Shown: positions 26,893 through 36,647, counted from the first letter of the stretch. The stretch is 64,000 nucleotides of DNA from Ruegeria sp. TM1040 (GCF_000014065.1 NC_008044.1:1139501-1203500); one strand, 5' to 3'. Notes: generated by a model not told the origin, from the sequence alone. Numbers and translations are program-made.

Positions 26893-27221
26893 GGCGTCTT
26901 TGTCTTGAGGCGCGGGGTGCCGTGGGACGGGCAGGGGCGCGGGTGTGGGTAATCGTGATTTGCGATCGGGGTGGGCGATCTTTTGCAGGCGGGTATGCCG
27001 CGCATGGGGCAAGCCTGGCAAGTGAGGAGTGGCTTTTGTGCGACGCGCGGGCTCTTCGGTGCGGTCGTCTCGTGGCGTCTGGCCCGCAGCGTTACCGGTG
27101 GAATGTTGTCGCTCGGGTCACGCGGTGTATGGCGGCGAAACTGAGCGAGGCGCCATTGTTATTACCGCTCGGGTCAGCGCGAACTTTCCGAGGGCTTGCG
27201 CTTTGCCATGCAAATCGCCGG

Positions 27222-27254
27222 GGGCGGGGCCGCGCCTTTGGCGCGGCCCCGCCC
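27222..27254. repeat. GC-rich 15-bp perfect hairpin
   Basis: Arms 27222-27236 and 27240-27254 pair without mismatch around TTT. Followed at 27258-27277 by CCAAC and GTTGG arms. Similar order of motifs (GCCCAAC hairpin plus long GC hairpin) is found at 59984-60033, suggesting a dispersed element. Confidence 0.55.
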
Positions 27255-27354
27255 GGCCCAACGCTTTTCGGGTTGGCTTTGCCACATCTTTGAAAAGGGG
27301 CGGGAGGGCCTCCGTCCGAGCGAAAGGGGCGAGCGTGACCCCGCTAAGCCCCTC

Positions 27355-27406
27355 TTCTGAGCCCAGAGCCTGAGCTCCTCTCCTGAGCCTCCGGCCTGAG
27401 GCCGCG
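27355..27406. repeat. 13-bp imperfect tandem repeat, four units
   Basis: CTGAG occurs at 27357, 27370, 27383 and 27396, exactly 13 nt apart, in units like GCCTGAGCTCCTC and TCCTGAGCCTCCG. The block sits 10-62 nt downstream of the bcp stop codon on the minus strand. Confidence 0.7.
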
Positions 27407-27416
27407 CCGTCGGTCC

Positions 27417-27878
27417 TCAGAGCTCTTTGACGGCTTCCAGAACCTCTTCGACATGGCCGGGCACTTTGACCTTGCGCCAGATCCGGGCGATCTTTCCGTC
27501 GCGGTCGATCACGAAGGTCGAGCGCTCGATCCCCATGCTTTTGCGGCCATACATGTTCTTTTCCACCCAGACGCCATAGTCCTCGCACATGGTGCTTTCG
27601 GCATCCGACAACAGCGGCACGGTGAGCCCATGTTTGGCGACAAATTTGTCGTGTTTGGCCACGGTGTCGCGCGAGATGCCATAGACAGCGGCGCCCGCAT
27701 CGGCAAAGGCTTGCAAGTGTTCGGAAAATCCAATGGATTCCTTGGTGCAACCCGGCGTATCATCGCGGGGATAGAAAAACAAAACAACGACCTGACCCTT
27801 CAGGTCCGAAAGGGAAACTTCACCGCCGCCATCGCGCGGCAGAGTGAACGCGGGGGCGAGGTCAGAGGGTTCGAGCAT
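27417..27878 (-). CDS. bcp: Thioredoxin-dependent peroxiredoxin, Bcp/PrxQ type
   Basis: 153 aa. Reduces hydrogen peroxide and organic hydroperoxides using thioredoxin. 'FFYPRDDTPGCTKESIGFSEH' contains the peroxidatic Cys. The usual PrxQ resolving Cys five residues later is replaced (sequence CTKESI), so it is a 1-Cys or atypical form. Start ATG 27878 ('MLEPSDLAPAFTLP') fits the family. Divergent from the AsmA-like gene with only 61 nt between starts, so promoters overlap. Confidence 0.93.
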   Translation of the reverse strand: MLEPSDLAPAFTLPRDGGGEVSLSDLKGQVVVLFFYPRDDTPGCTKESIGFSEHLQAFADAGAAVYGISRDTVAKHDKFVAKHGLTVPLLSDAESTMCEDYGVWVEKNMYGRKSMGIERSTFVIDRDGKIARIWRKVKVPGHVEEVLEAVKEL

Positions 27879-27939
27879 GTGTTGGGTCTCCTCAAGGGTT
27901 CGCGCAAGTTTAATTGTACCTGCGGGCCATACATAGATC

Positions 27940-30900
27940 ATGTCGGACAAAGGAAAACCATATATCGTGGCCGCGCCGCCAGAGCCTGCGTCCGAAGCGG
28001 GCGGCAACCGGGTGCAGGAGACTGGCGCGGGCGCGTCTGACATGGGCCAGAACACGGCACAGCCCCGGCGCAACCGGTGGCGCCGCCGCCTTTGGAAAAG
28101 CACGGTCTGGACCCTGGCGCTTTTGGCGGGGTTGACGGTTGCGGCCTGGGTGCTGCTCGACAAGCGGCTGGATGCGCCCGAGTGGCTGCGCAGCGAGGCC
28201 GAGCGGCGCATCGAGCGCCATTTGGGCGGGCTTCAGATTGAGTTCGGTGAGATCGAGCTGGTGGTGCGCCGGGGCTGGCGGCCGCGTCTTTCGCTGCGCG
28301 ATGTGACGCTGTTTTATCCCGACGGCAGCCCGGCTGTGCATCTGGAGGACGCGCAGGCGGCCTTGGCGATGCGGCCCTTGCTGCGCGGGCAACTCCGGCC
28401 CAAGCTGATTTCGTTGTCGGGGCTGTTTGCGACCCTGGAAACGGGCAGCGACGGGGCGGTGGCGCTCAGTTTTTCGGATGGGGCGGCGCCGTTGCGGCAA
28501 GCGCGCAACCTGCCGCAACTCATCGAGGCCTGGGACCGTCAGCTGGAACTGCCGATCCTGTCGGCGGTGACGCAGGTGGAAACGCAGGCGGTGACGCTCA
28601 ATTATATCGACCGTCGGATCGACCGCGCCTGGACGCTGGATGGCGGCGCGGTTCTGTTGTCGCGCAAGGGCGATCGTGTCAGCATCGATGCGGGTTTCTC
28701 GGTGCTCAGCGGGCGCGAGTATGCCAGCACCGTGGAGGCCAACTACCAATCCGACATCGGGGATACCGCAGCGGAATTTGCGGTGGTGGTGGATCAGGTG
28801 CCCAGCAGTGACATCGCCAGCCAGAGCCCGGCCTTTGGCTGGCTGGATGTGCTGCGTGCACCCATTTCAGGCGCGCTGCGTGGTGCGGTCGACAGCGAGG
28901 GCGCGTTGCGTCCGCTCAATGCGAGCCTGCAGGTGGGGCGCGGTGTGATCCAGCCCAATGACCAGCTCAAACCCATCCCCCTGCAATCGGCCGAGAGCTA
29001 TTTCACCTTTGATCCTGCGCGTCAGGAGCTGGCCTTTTCGCGCCTCTCGGTGGAGAGCGGCTGGATCAGTGGCCAGATGGAAGGCCGCGCCGAGCTGGTG
29101 GGCGTGCGCGACGGGCGGCTGACGCAGCTTGTGGGCCAGCTGAGCTTTTCCGATCTCAAGCTCAACCCGCTGCGCCTTTATCCTGAACCTCTGGCGTTCT
29201 CCGGGGTGCAGGCCGATTTCCTTATGGAGCTGCAACCTTTCCGGCTGCGCCTTGGCGAGGCGCTGGTGCAGCAGGGCGAGACCGACGTGCTGTTGCGTGG
29301 TGATGTGCGCGCGGGCGAAACAGGCTGGCACTATGATCTCCAAGGCGCGGCGGATCGGCTTGATGTGGCGGTGGTCAAGGAAATGTGGCCGCCCTCCGCC
29401 CCGCCAAAGCCGCGGGCGTGGTTTACAGAGAACGTGCTCGCCGGAGACATCCACGACGTGCAGTTTGCCCTGCGTGGGCGCGATGGGCAAAAGCCCTTTG
29501 TGGCGCTGGATCTTGGATTTCTGAACGGCGAGGTGCGGTTCAACAAGTTCTATCCGCCGCTGACCCAAGCGGCGGGGCAGCTCAGTATCTATGGCCGGCG
29601 CCTGGTGGTGACGGCCACCGAGGGCGGCGTGGACGCGGATCTAGGCGGGCGGATGGATGTGGCAGGGACTTCCTTCATCATCCCGGATACGTCGCTCAAG
29701 GGCGACAACAGCCTTGGGATCCTGCGCGCCGAACTCGCGGGGCCCGCGCTGGCGGCGCTGTCGCTTCTGGACCGCGAGCCCCTGTCGATCCTGAGCAAGG
29801 TGAACCTTCCGGTGGCGCTTGGCACGGGTGAGGTCGACCTGAGCGCAACCGCTGCGATGCCGCTCAAGAAAGGGGTCAACGTCGCGGAGATTGACTATCA
29901 CTACGCTGGCCAAATCAAGCAGGCCCGCAGTGAGGTCCTGGTGCCGGGCTATCCGATCGAGTCCGAGGCGTTGCAGATCTCGGGGGACAATCACCATGTC
30001 ACGGTGGCGGGGCCCGGCCTTTTTGCCGGTGTTCCAATCGAGGCGCGCTGGCGTCAGGGTATCCGCCCCGGAAATGCACCCGATGGCACCATCGAGGCCG
30101 AGATCGAACTCTCGCCGCGCACCTTGGCGGCGCTCAACATCGGGCTGCCCGAAGGCATGGTGCGCGGGCAGGGGCAGGCGCAGGTCGAGGTGGTTCTGCC
30201 CCCCGGCGAGCCGGTCGCGCTCTCGGTGCAAAGCGATCTACGCGGCATTGGCCTGTCGCTGCCCGAGGTAGGCTGGCGCAAGGCCGAAAACAGCAGCGGC
30301 ACACTCTCGTTTGAAACTGTACTGAGGGACACGCCATCGATCGAGAGTTTTACCCTCGAGGCCAATGGCTTGCGCGCGGCCGGGCGGATCACGGTAAAGC
30401 CGGATGGCGGGCTGGATCAAGCGCAGTTCTCGGCCGTGTCGCTTGGAAACTGGCTGTCGGGGGCGGTGACATTGCGCGGGCGGGGCGACGCCACCCCTGC
30501 GCTGTCGATGACCGGGGGCTGGATCGACCTTGAGCGCGCGCCCTTTGACAGCCGCGCGGAGGGCGGCTCTGGTGGCGGTGGCAGCAATACGCCGATCTCG
30601 CTGGCCATTGATCGGCTGCAAGTCACCAAGGAACTGGCGTTGACGCGCTTTCAGGGGCGGTTTGACACGCTTGGCGGGTTCAACGGGGCCTTCAGCGGCA
30701 ACCTCAACACGCTCACCCCGGTCGAAGGGGTGGTGGTGCCGCAGTCCGGGGGGCTGGCGATGCGGCTGCGCTCGGCGGATGCGGGCGGGGTCTTTCGTGC
30801 GGCGCAGGTGATGCAGAACGGCTATGGCGGCAGTTTCGAGATGACCATGCTGCCGGCTTCAGATCCCGGCGAATATGTCGGCCAGCTCCGCGTGAAGAAC

Positions 30901-31407
30901 ATCCGTGTAAAACGCACCCCCGCCATTGCGGCGCTGATCAACGCGCTCAGTCTTGTGGGGCTCTTTGATGAGCTGTCGGGCCAGGGCATCCTCTTTACCG
31001 CGATGGAGGCCGATTTCCGCCTTGGGTCGCGCTATCTCACGCTGGTGAAGTCCTCGGCGGTGGGGCCGTCGATGGGGATTTCGCTCGATGGGGTCTATGA
31101 CCTCAGCACCAGCCAGATGAACATGCGCGGGGTGCTTTCGCCGATCTATCTGGTCAACGCCATTGGCAGCGTGCTGACGCGCAAGGGCGAGGGGTTGTTT
31201 GGATTCTCATTCACCCTGAAGGGCAAGGCCGAGGACCCGGTGGTGTCGGTGAACCCGCTTTCGGGCATCGCGCCGGGGTTCCTGCGCGAGATCTTTCGCG
31301 GCGAGGCGCCACGGGCGCCCGGAGCGGCCCCCTTGCCGGAGGACGAGCAGAACCAGACCGCCGAAGAGCTGCGCGAAGAACGCGAGCGCCGCCGCGAGGC
31401 CCGCTAG
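27940..31407 (+). CDS. Large AsmA/YhdP-like (DUF3971) envelope protein
   Basis: 1,155 aa. AsmA-like superfamily protein with an N-terminal basic segment ('PRRNRWRRRLWKS'), one membrane helix at about 55-74 ('TVWTLALLAGLTVAAWVLL') and a very long periplasmic beta-rich body. DUF3971 lies in the middle ('FSDLKLNPLRLYPEPLAFSGVQADFLMEL' region) and the C-terminal AsmA-like segment ends 'LSPIYLVNAIGSVLTRKGEGLFGFSFTLKG'. Such proteins form groove-like bridges that move phospholipids between the two membranes. A second start at 28042 ('MGQNTAQPRRNRW') is possible. Confidence 0.85.
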   Translation: MSDKGKPYIVAAPPEPASEAGGNRVQETGAGASDMGQNTAQPRRNRWRRRLWKSTVWTLALLAGLTVAAWVLLDKRLDAPEWLRSEAERRIERHLGGLQIEFGEIELVVRRGWRPRLSLRDVTLFYPDGSPAVHLEDAQAALAMRPLLRGQLRPKLISLSGLFATLETGSDGAVALSFSDGAAPLRQARNLPQLIEAWDRQLELPILSAVTQVETQAVTLNYIDRRIDRAWTLDGGAVLLSRKGDRVSIDAGFSVLSGREYASTVEANYQSDIGDTAAEFAVVVDQVPSSDIASQSPAFGWLDVLRAPISGALRGAVDSEGALRPLNASLQVGRGVIQPNDQLKPIPLQSAESYFTFDPARQELAFSRLSVESGWISGQMEGRAELVGVRDGRLTQLVGQLSFSDLKLNPLRLYPEPLAFSGVQADFLMELQPFRLRLGEALVQQGETDVLLRGDVRAGETGWHYDLQGAADRLDVAVVKEMWPPSAPPKPRAWFTENVLAGDIHDVQFALRGRDGQKPFVALDLGFLNGEVRFNKFYPPLTQAAGQLSIYGRRLVVTATEGGVDADLGGRMDVAGTSFIIPDTSLKGDNSLGILRAELAGPALAALSLLDREPLSILSKVNLPVALGTGEVDLSATAAMPLKKGVNVAEIDYHYAGQIKQARSEVLVPGYPIESEALQISGDNHHVTVAGPGLFAGVPIEARWRQGIRPGNAPDGTIEAEIELSPRTLAALNIGLPEGMVRGQGQAQVEVVLPPGEPVALSVQSDLRGIGLSLPEVGWRKAENSSGTLSFETVLRDTPSIESFTLEANGLRAAGRITVKPDGGLDQAQFSAVSLGNWLSGAVTLRGRGDATPALSMTGGWIDLERAPFDSRAEGGSGGGGSNTPISLAIDRLQVTKELALTRFQGRFDTLGGFNGAFSGNLNTLTPVEGVVVPQSGGLAMRLRSADAGGVFRAAQVMQNGYGGSFEMTMLPASDPGEYVGQLRVKNIRVKRTPAIAALINALSLVGLFDELSGQGILFTAMEADFRLGSRYLTLVKSSAVGPSMGISLDGVYDLSTSQMNMRGVLSPIYLVNAIGSVLTRKGEGLFGFSFTLKGKAEDPVVSVNPLSGIAPGFLREIFRGEAPRAPGAAPLPEDEQNQTAEELREERERRREAR

Positions 31408-31620
31408 GCAGGCTTTGCAGGGCAAAGATCGCGTCACGCGCGCCGATGCCCCATGGACTTTTGCGCAGGCGCGCAGTATCGCGCGGCCCAAGATGAAATC
31501 GGCGGTGCAAGGGCCTGCGCGGACGGTGCAACAGGTGGCACGACGAACGGCAATCCGCCCGGCAAGACAGACGACATCCCAAGCGGCGACGCAGTTGGTG
31601 AAACAGACGGTGAGCAGACC

Positions 31621-32682
31621 ATGACAGAGTCCTTGAAACTGGGCGATTTTGATTTTGACCTGCCAGAAGAGCTGATCGCGACACGCCCTGCCGTGCCGCG
31701 CTCTTCGGCGCGTCTTCTGGTGGCAGAGCAGGACCGGATTTCGGACGGGCGCGTCACCGACCTTTTGGACTGGCTGGCACCGGGGGACCGGCTGGTGCTC
31801 AATGACACCCGCGTGATCCCTGCGCGTCTCAGCGGTCAGCGCCACCGCAACTCAGCGCAGGGACCGGTCTCGGCACGCATCGAGGTAACGCTTCTGGAGC
31901 CGCAGGCCGATGGCAGCTGGGCGGGTCTCCTGAAGCCCCTGAAAAAAATCAAGATCGGCGAGACCCTGCGGTTCTCCGATGCGCTTTCGGCCGAGCTTGT
32001 CGATGTGGTCGATGGTCAGGGACGGCTTCGGTTCAACCTCGCGGGCGATGATTTTGACGCGGCGCTGGCAGAGGCGGGCGCGATGCCCCTGCCGCCCTAT
32101 ATCGCCGCCAAACGCCCCGCCGACGAGCAGGACAAGACTGACTATCAAACCGTCTGGGCGCGCAATTCCGGCGCGGTGGCGGCGCCCACCGCGAGCCTTC
32201 ATTTTGACGAGCCGCTCCTGAAGGCGCTGTCCGAGAAGGGGGTGACCTTTACCTATGTGACCCTGCATGTGGGCGCGGGCACCTTCCTGCCCGTGAAGGT
32301 CGAGGATGTGACCACCCACAAGATGCACGCCGAATGGGGCCAGGTGACGCCGGAGGCCGCCGCCGAGATTGCAGCCACCAAGGCCGCAGGCAATCGGGTG
32401 ATCCCCGTGGGCACCACGGCGCTGCGCCTGATCGAAAGCGCGGCACGCGAAAGCGGCGCCATCACACCCTGGGAAGGCGAGACGGACATTTTTATCTATC
32501 CGGGTTTCGAGTTCCGGGTGGCTGATGCGTTGATGACGAATTTTCATCTGCCAAAATCGACCCTGATGATGCTGGTCTCTGCCCTGATGGGGCAGGATCG
32601 CATCCGCGCGATCTATGCGCATGCGGTAAAGGAGCGGTATCGCTTCTTTTCCTACGGGGATGCCTCGCTGCTCATTCCCTGA
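31621..32682 (+). CDS. queA: S-adenosylmethionine:tRNA ribosyltransferase-isomerase
   Basis: 353 aa. Transfers the ribosyl part of SAM to 7-aminomethyl-7-deazaguanine in tRNA, making epoxyqueuosine. Signatures are '[24 protein letters not shown]', '[15 protein letters not shown]', '[28 protein letters not shown]' and '[17 protein letters not shown]'. ATG 31621 fits the family; the frame is open upstream to 31453 but without resemblance. 213 nt after the AsmA-like gene. Confidence 0.95.
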   Translation: MTESLKLGDFDFDLPEELIATRPAVPRSSARLLVAEQDRISDGRVTDLLDWLAPGDRLVLNDTRVIPARLSGQRHRNSAQGPVSARIEVTLLEPQADGSWAGLLKPLKKIKIGETLRFSDALSAELVDVVDGQGRLRFNLAGDDFDAALAEAGAMPLPPYIAAKRPADEQDKTDYQTVWARNSGAVAAPTASLHFDEPLLKALSEKGVTFTYVTLHVGAGTFLPVKVEDVTTHKMHAEWGQVTPEAAAEIAATKAAGNRVIPVGTTALRLIESAARESGAITPWEGETDIFIYPGFEFRVADALMTNFHLPKSTLMMLVSALMGQDRIRAIYAHAVKERYRFFSYGDASLLIP

Positions 32683-32952
32683 TCGCGGCCCGTTGACGGC
32701 GCTGTGTCGGGGACCGGCAAGGGGTTGACCCATGTTGTCACTGTGCGAAAGGTCGCCCTAAGACCGCCCCGAGTCGGAATTGCCGGGTCAGGGCACCCTG
32801 AATGAGAGCATAACCAGACCCTTGGGGTGTGCTGGGGCTGATGGCCCTTTGCCCCTCTGACAGCCCACCGCGGCCTCGGGCCGGTTTTACTGAAAATACT
32901 TCCCGTATGCCGCTGTGCTGCGGGCTCCTCACGGACCGAAGGAGAACACGTC

Positions 32953-34227
32953 ATGCTGCAAGTTCTGTCGAGCGCCTGGGCGCTTTTGCTGGGCATTGGC
33001 CTTTTGATGTTGGGCAACGGCCTGCAAGGCACGCTGCTGGGTGTGCGCGGTGGCATCGAGGGCTATTCCGCGCTCACCATGTCGCTGGTGATGTCCACCT
33101 ATTTTGTGGGCTTGCTCCTGGGGTCCTGGGTGGCGCCGGGGATGATCCGGCGTGTGGGCCATGTGCGGGTCTTTGCGGCGCTGGCCTCGCTGATTTCGGC
33201 GGTGATGGTGATCTATCCCGCGCTGCCCAACCCGATTGTCTGGATGCTGGGCCGTCTGGTCGTGGGGTTCTGCTTTTCTGGCGTGTATGTCACCGCCGAA
33301 AGCTGGCTCAACAATGCGGCTGACAACCAGAACCGAGGCAAGGCGCTCTCTCTCTATATGGTCGTGATGACACTGGGGCTGGTGGCCGCACAGGGTTTCA
33401 TCCTGATCGGGGACCCGGCGGGCTATCTGCCGTTTGTGATCGCCTCCATCGCGGTTTCGATCTCCTTCGCCCCGATTTTGCTGTCGATTTCGCCGACCCC
33501 CGCCTTTGATACGGCCAAGCGGATGACGCTTCGCGAATTGATGCATGCCTCGCCCCTTGGGTGTGTGGGGATGTTCCTCATTGGCGGCGTGTTCTCGGCG
33601 CAGTTTGGTATGTCTGCGGTCTATGCCACCGAGGCTGGGATGGAGCTGCATCAGGTTTCGCTCTTTGCGGCGAGCTTCTATGTCGGTGCGCTCTTTATGC
33701 AGTTCCCGCTGGGGCTGCTGTCCGACCGGATGGATCGACGGGTGCTGATCATGATCGTGGCAGGGGTCGCCGGGGTGACCTCGGTGCTGGCGATGCTGCT
33801 TGGGGGCACGTTCAGCCTGCTTCTGCTGGCCGCCTTTGTGATCGGCGGGCTGATCAACCCGCTCTATTCCTTGCTCCTGGCCCACACCAATGACTTTCTC
33901 GATCACGACGATATGGCCTCTGCCTCGGGCGGGCTGATCTTTATCAACGGGCTTGGCGCCTGTAGCGGGCCGGTCATCATCGGCTGGCTGATGTCGGACG
34001 CGATGTTCGGACCCAACGGGTTCTTCCTCTTCATGGCGATATTGCTGGGCGTGTTGGTTCTTTATGCCGGGTATCGCGCAACGCAGCGTGCGACCATTCC
34101 AGTCGAAGAGACCGGTGTCATGCCCGCCATGAGCCCGACCGCGACCTCGGTCGCGGTAGAGGTGGCGCAGGAATACGCCATCGAAACCGAGCTCGAAGAG
34201 CAAGACAGCGCCACAACCACGGGCTGA
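32953..34227 (+). CDS. Major facilitator superfamily transporter (YcaD-like)
   Basis: 424 aa, about twelve membrane helices. First helices are 'LSSAWALLLGIGLLMLGNGLQG' and 'MSLVMSTYFVGLLLGSWVAPGMIRRVGHVRVF', the latter containing the loop 2-3 motif. The 'SWLNNAADNQNRGKALSLYMVVMTLG' segment is typical of YcaD/CsbX-like members of unknown substrate. The C-terminal tail is acidic and cytoplasmic ('EYAIETELEEQDSATTTG'). GGAGA lies before ATG. Monocistronic with its own terminator. Confidence 0.88.
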   Translation: MLQVLSSAWALLLGIGLLMLGNGLQGTLLGVRGGIEGYSALTMSLVMSTYFVGLLLGSWVAPGMIRRVGHVRVFAALASLISAVMVIYPALPNPIVWMLGRLVVGFCFSGVYVTAESWLNNAADNQNRGKALSLYMVVMTLGLVAAQGFILIGDPAGYLPFVIASIAVSISFAPILLSISPTPAFDTAKRMTLRELMHASPLGCVGMFLIGGVFSAQFGMSAVYATEAGMELHQVSLFAASFYVGALFMQFPLGLLSDRMDRRVLIMIVAGVAGVTSVLAMLLGGTFSLLLLAAFVIGGLINPLYSLLLAHTNDFLDHDDMASASGGLIFINGLGACSGPVIIGWLMSDAMFGPNGFFLFMAILLGVLVLYAGYRATQRATIPVEETGVMPAMSPTATSVAVEVAQEYAIETELEEQDSATTTG

Positions 34228-34250
34228 CGGCAATAACCTGCTGAAAAATT

Positions 34251-34289
34251 GGCCATCTCTTCACAAAAGTGACGGAGGTGGCCTTTTTT
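34251..34289 (+). terminator. Terminator of the MFS gene
   Basis: GGCCATCTC (34251-34259) pairs with GAGGTGGCC (34275-34283, one wobble); inner arms TCAC/GTGA extend the stem around AAAA. Followed by six T residues. Confidence 0.88.
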
Positions 34290-34376
34290 GTAACGTAACG
34301 TCACTTGTGCTTGGGGGGTGAATCAGGCTTTTGATGGGTGTGTGGAAAACGTTTTACAGCCGGTGGAGAGAAACCA

Positions 34377-34955
34377 ATGGCAGCCCCTGAAGAGATCCTG
34401 AAATTCTGGCTCGATGAGGTCGGAGAATCAGGGTGGTACCGTCAAGATGATGCGTTGGATGCTGAAATCCGCAAGCGGTTCGAGCAGGCCTGGATCAACG
34501 CCTGCGAAGGCAGCTACTCGCTCTGGCTCACCTATCCCAGCGGCACCTTGGCGTATATCATCCTCACCGATCAGTTCCCGCGCAACATGTTCCGTGGTCA
34601 GGGCAAAGCCTTTGAATCAGACCATATCGCGCTGGCGGTGGCCAAGGCTGCGGTGGATCGCAAATGGGATCTCAAGATCAACGAACCCGCGCGGCAATTC
34701 TTTTACCTGCCTATGATGCACTCCGAGAGCCTCTGTGATCAGGAACGCTGCGTGCGGCTGATCCACGAACGGCTCGACAAGACGGGCGCGCAGAACCTCC
34801 TGCATGCGCGCGCGCACCGTGAGGTGATCCGTCTCTTTGGCCGCTTCCCCTATCGCAATGATGCGCTCGCGCGTCACAGCACCGCCCCCGAACGTGACTA
34901 TGTGAGCGCGGGCGGCTATGGCTCTACCGTGCGAGAGCTGCAGGCCTACGCCTGA
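34377..34955 (+). CDS. DUF924 family protein
   Basis: 192 aa, cytoplasmic, TPR-like helical family of unknown function. Typical segments are 'ILKFWLDEVGESGWYRQDDALDAEIRKRFE', 'ALAYIILTDQFPRNMFR'-like 'GTLAYIILTDQFPRNMFRGQ', 'ARQFFYLPMMHSE' and 'FGRFPYRNDAL'. ATG 34377 is preceded by GGAGAGAAACCA, better than the in-frame upstream start at 34338. Own terminator downstream. Confidence 0.88.
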   Translation: MAAPEEILKFWLDEVGESGWYRQDDALDAEIRKRFEQAWINACEGSYSLWLTYPSGTLAYIILTDQFPRNMFRGQGKAFESDHIALAVAKAAVDRKWDLKINEPARQFFYLPMMHSESLCDQERCVRLIHERLDKTGAQNLLHARAHREVIRLFGRFPYRNDALARHSTAPERDYVSAGGYGSTVRELQAYA

Positions 34956-34976
34956 CAGGCACCTGACTAAGTGACC

Positions 34977-35010
34977 AAGGCCCTGCCGATTGCCACGGCG
35001 GGGCCTTTTT
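34977..35010 (+). terminator. Terminator of the DUF924 gene
   Basis: AAGGCCCTGCCG (34977-34988) pairs with CGGCGGGGCCTT (34996-35007, one wobble), followed by TTTTT. Confidence 0.85.
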
Positions 35011-35180
35011 CATGTGGCGCGCGGATCTGAGACACGCGCAAGACGTTGCCACGCGCGCGGAAAGGATGGGGTTTTTGGTTGAACCTGTAGGCTTGCTTGT
35101 TAGGGTCAGAGGGTCTTAGCCGCCGCCACAGCAGGGGCAGGGCGGCGCGCCCGCTTCGACAGTTGCGGCGTGTGAGAAAT

Positions 35181-35198
35181 TAGTTTAACGGTAAACTA
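35181..35198 (+). promoter_or_regulatory. Putative operator of lpdA (shared with the pdh operon)
   Basis: TAGTTTA-ACGG-TAAACTA, identical arms and spacing to the site at 16686-16703, here 31 nt upstream of the lpdA start. Recurrence of a 14-base specific pattern in front of the two transcription units that make one enzyme complex argues for a dedicated regulator. Confidence 0.7.
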
Positions 35199-35229
35199 GT
35201 TTTTGGATCTTAGTTCATGAGGGAACACA

Positions 35230-36624
35230 ATGGCCGCAGCATCCTATGACGTGATCGTAATCGGCGCAGGCCCCGGCGGCTATGTTGCCGCGATCCGCGC
35301 TTCGCAACTTGGGCTCAAGACCTGCGTGGTTGAGCGCGAGCACCTGGGCGGCATCTGCCTCAACTGGGGCTGTATCCCCACCAAGGCGCTGTTGCGGTCC
35401 TCGGAAGTGTTTCACCTGATGGAGCGGGCCAAGGATTTTGGTCTCAAGGCCGAGAACATTGGGTATGATCTGGGCGCTGTGGTGAAACGCTCGCGCGGGG
35501 TGGCCAAGCAGCTCTCGTCCGGGGTCAAAGGTCTGCTGAAGAAGCACAAGATCGACGTCATCATGGGCGAAGCCACACTCCCCGCAAAGGGGAAGGTCGC
35601 GGTCAAGACCGACAAGGGCTCCGAAGAGCTGACGGGCAAGAATATCATTCTCGCCACCGGCGCACGGGCGCGTGAACTGCCCGGCCTCGAGGCGGATGGC
35701 GATCTGGTCTGGACCTACAAGCACGCCCTTGATCCCAAGCGCATGCCCAAAAAACTTCTGGTCATCGGCTCCGGCGCAATCGGCATCGAATTTGCGAGCT
35801 TCTACAACACCTTGGGTGCGGATACGACCGTCGTTGAAGTGATGGAACGGGTGCTTCCCGTCGAGGACGAGGAAATCTCCAAATTCGCCAAGAAGGCCTT
35901 TGAAAAGCAGGGCATGAAGATCATGCAAAAGGCGATGGTCAAGCAGCTTGATCGCGCCTCTGGCAAGGTCACGGCGCATATCGAAGTGGGCGGCAAGGTC
36001 GAAAAACACGAGTTTGACACCGTGATTTCCGCGGTGGGGATCGTCGGCAACGTCGAGGGGCTCGGGCTTGAGGGGCTGGGCGTCAAGATTGACCGCACCC
36101 ATGTGATCACCGATGAATACTGCCGCACGGGTGTCGACGGGCTCTATGCCATTGGCGACATCGCGGGTGCCCCCTGGCTTGCGCACAAGGCGAGCCACGA
36201 GGGCGTCATGGTGGCCGAGCTGATCGCGGGCAAACATGCGCATCCGGTGAAGCCCGAAAGCATCGCGGGCTGCACCTATTGTCATCCGCAGGTGGCCTCT
36301 GTGGGCTACACCGAAGCCAAGGCCAAGGAGCTGGGCTACAAGGTCAAAGTGGGCCGTTTCCCCTTTATTGGCAATGGCAAGGCGATCGCGCTCGGAGAGC
36401 CCGAGGGCCTGATCAAGACCGTCTTTGACGAGAAAACCGGCGAGCTGTTGGGCGCGCATATGATCGGCGCCGAAGTCACCGAACTGATCCAGGGCTATGT
36501 GGTCGGGCGCCAGCTGGAAACCACAGAAGAAGACCTGATGAATACGGTCTTCCCGCATCCGACTCTGTCCGAGATGATGCACGAAAGCGTGCTGGACGCC
36601 TTTGACCGGGTGATCCACATCTGA
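35230..36624 (+). CDS. lpdA: Dihydrolipoyl dehydrogenase (E3)
   Basis: 464 aa flavoprotein. Re-oxidises dihydrolipoamide of 2-oxoacid dehydrogenase complexes with NAD+. FAD-binding 'VIGAGPGG' (10-17), redox disulfide Cys43/Cys48 in 'GGICLNWGCIPTK', NAD-binding 'VIGSGAIGIEFASF', second FAD motif 'GLYAIGDIAGAPWLAHKASHEG', and the catalytic His443-Glu448 pair in 'HPTLSEMMHE'. It probably serves the PdhABC complex encoded 18.5 kb away, given the shared operator; other complexes may use it too. Confidence 0.96.
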   Translation: MAAASYDVIVIGAGPGGYVAAIRASQLGLKTCVVEREHLGGICLNWGCIPTKALLRSSEVFHLMERAKDFGLKAENIGYDLGAVVKRSRGVAKQLSSGVKGLLKKHKIDVIMGEATLPAKGKVAVKTDKGSEELTGKNIILATGARARELPGLEADGDLVWTYKHALDPKRMPKKLLVIGSGAIGIEFASFYNTLGADTTVVEVMERVLPVEDEEISKFAKKAFEKQGMKIMQKAMVKQLDRASGKVTAHIEVGGKVEKHEFDTVISAVGIVGNVEGLGLEGLGVKIDRTHVITDEYCRTGVDGLYAIGDIAGAPWLAHKASHEGVMVAELIAGKHAHPVKPESIAGCTYCHPQVASVGYTEAKAKELGYKVKVGRFPFIGNGKAIALGEPEGLIKTVFDEKTGELLGAHMIGAEVTELIQGYVVGRQLETTEEDLMNTVFPHPTLSEMMHESVLDAFDRVIHI

Positions 36625-36647
36625 TTTCGCCAGCATATGTTTGATGA

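Larger units (their letters stand above)
26893..27416. other. Gene-free stretch with hairpins and a 13-bp tandem repeat
   Basis: 524 nt between two minus-strand genes. It holds a 15-bp perfect GC hairpin (27222-27236 / 27240-27254, loop TTT), followed by a CCAAC...GTTGG hairpin, and four units of a 13-bp repeat centred on CTGAG (27355-27406) just after the bcp stop. Open frames here have no family resemblance. Confidence 0.55.

Noticed and set aside
31415-31624. 69-codon plus-strand frame ending in the queA start (ATGA overlap)
   Set aside because: The overlap looks like coupling, but the start is TTG without a ribosome site and the Arg/Gln/Ala-rich translation resembles random GC-rich DNA.
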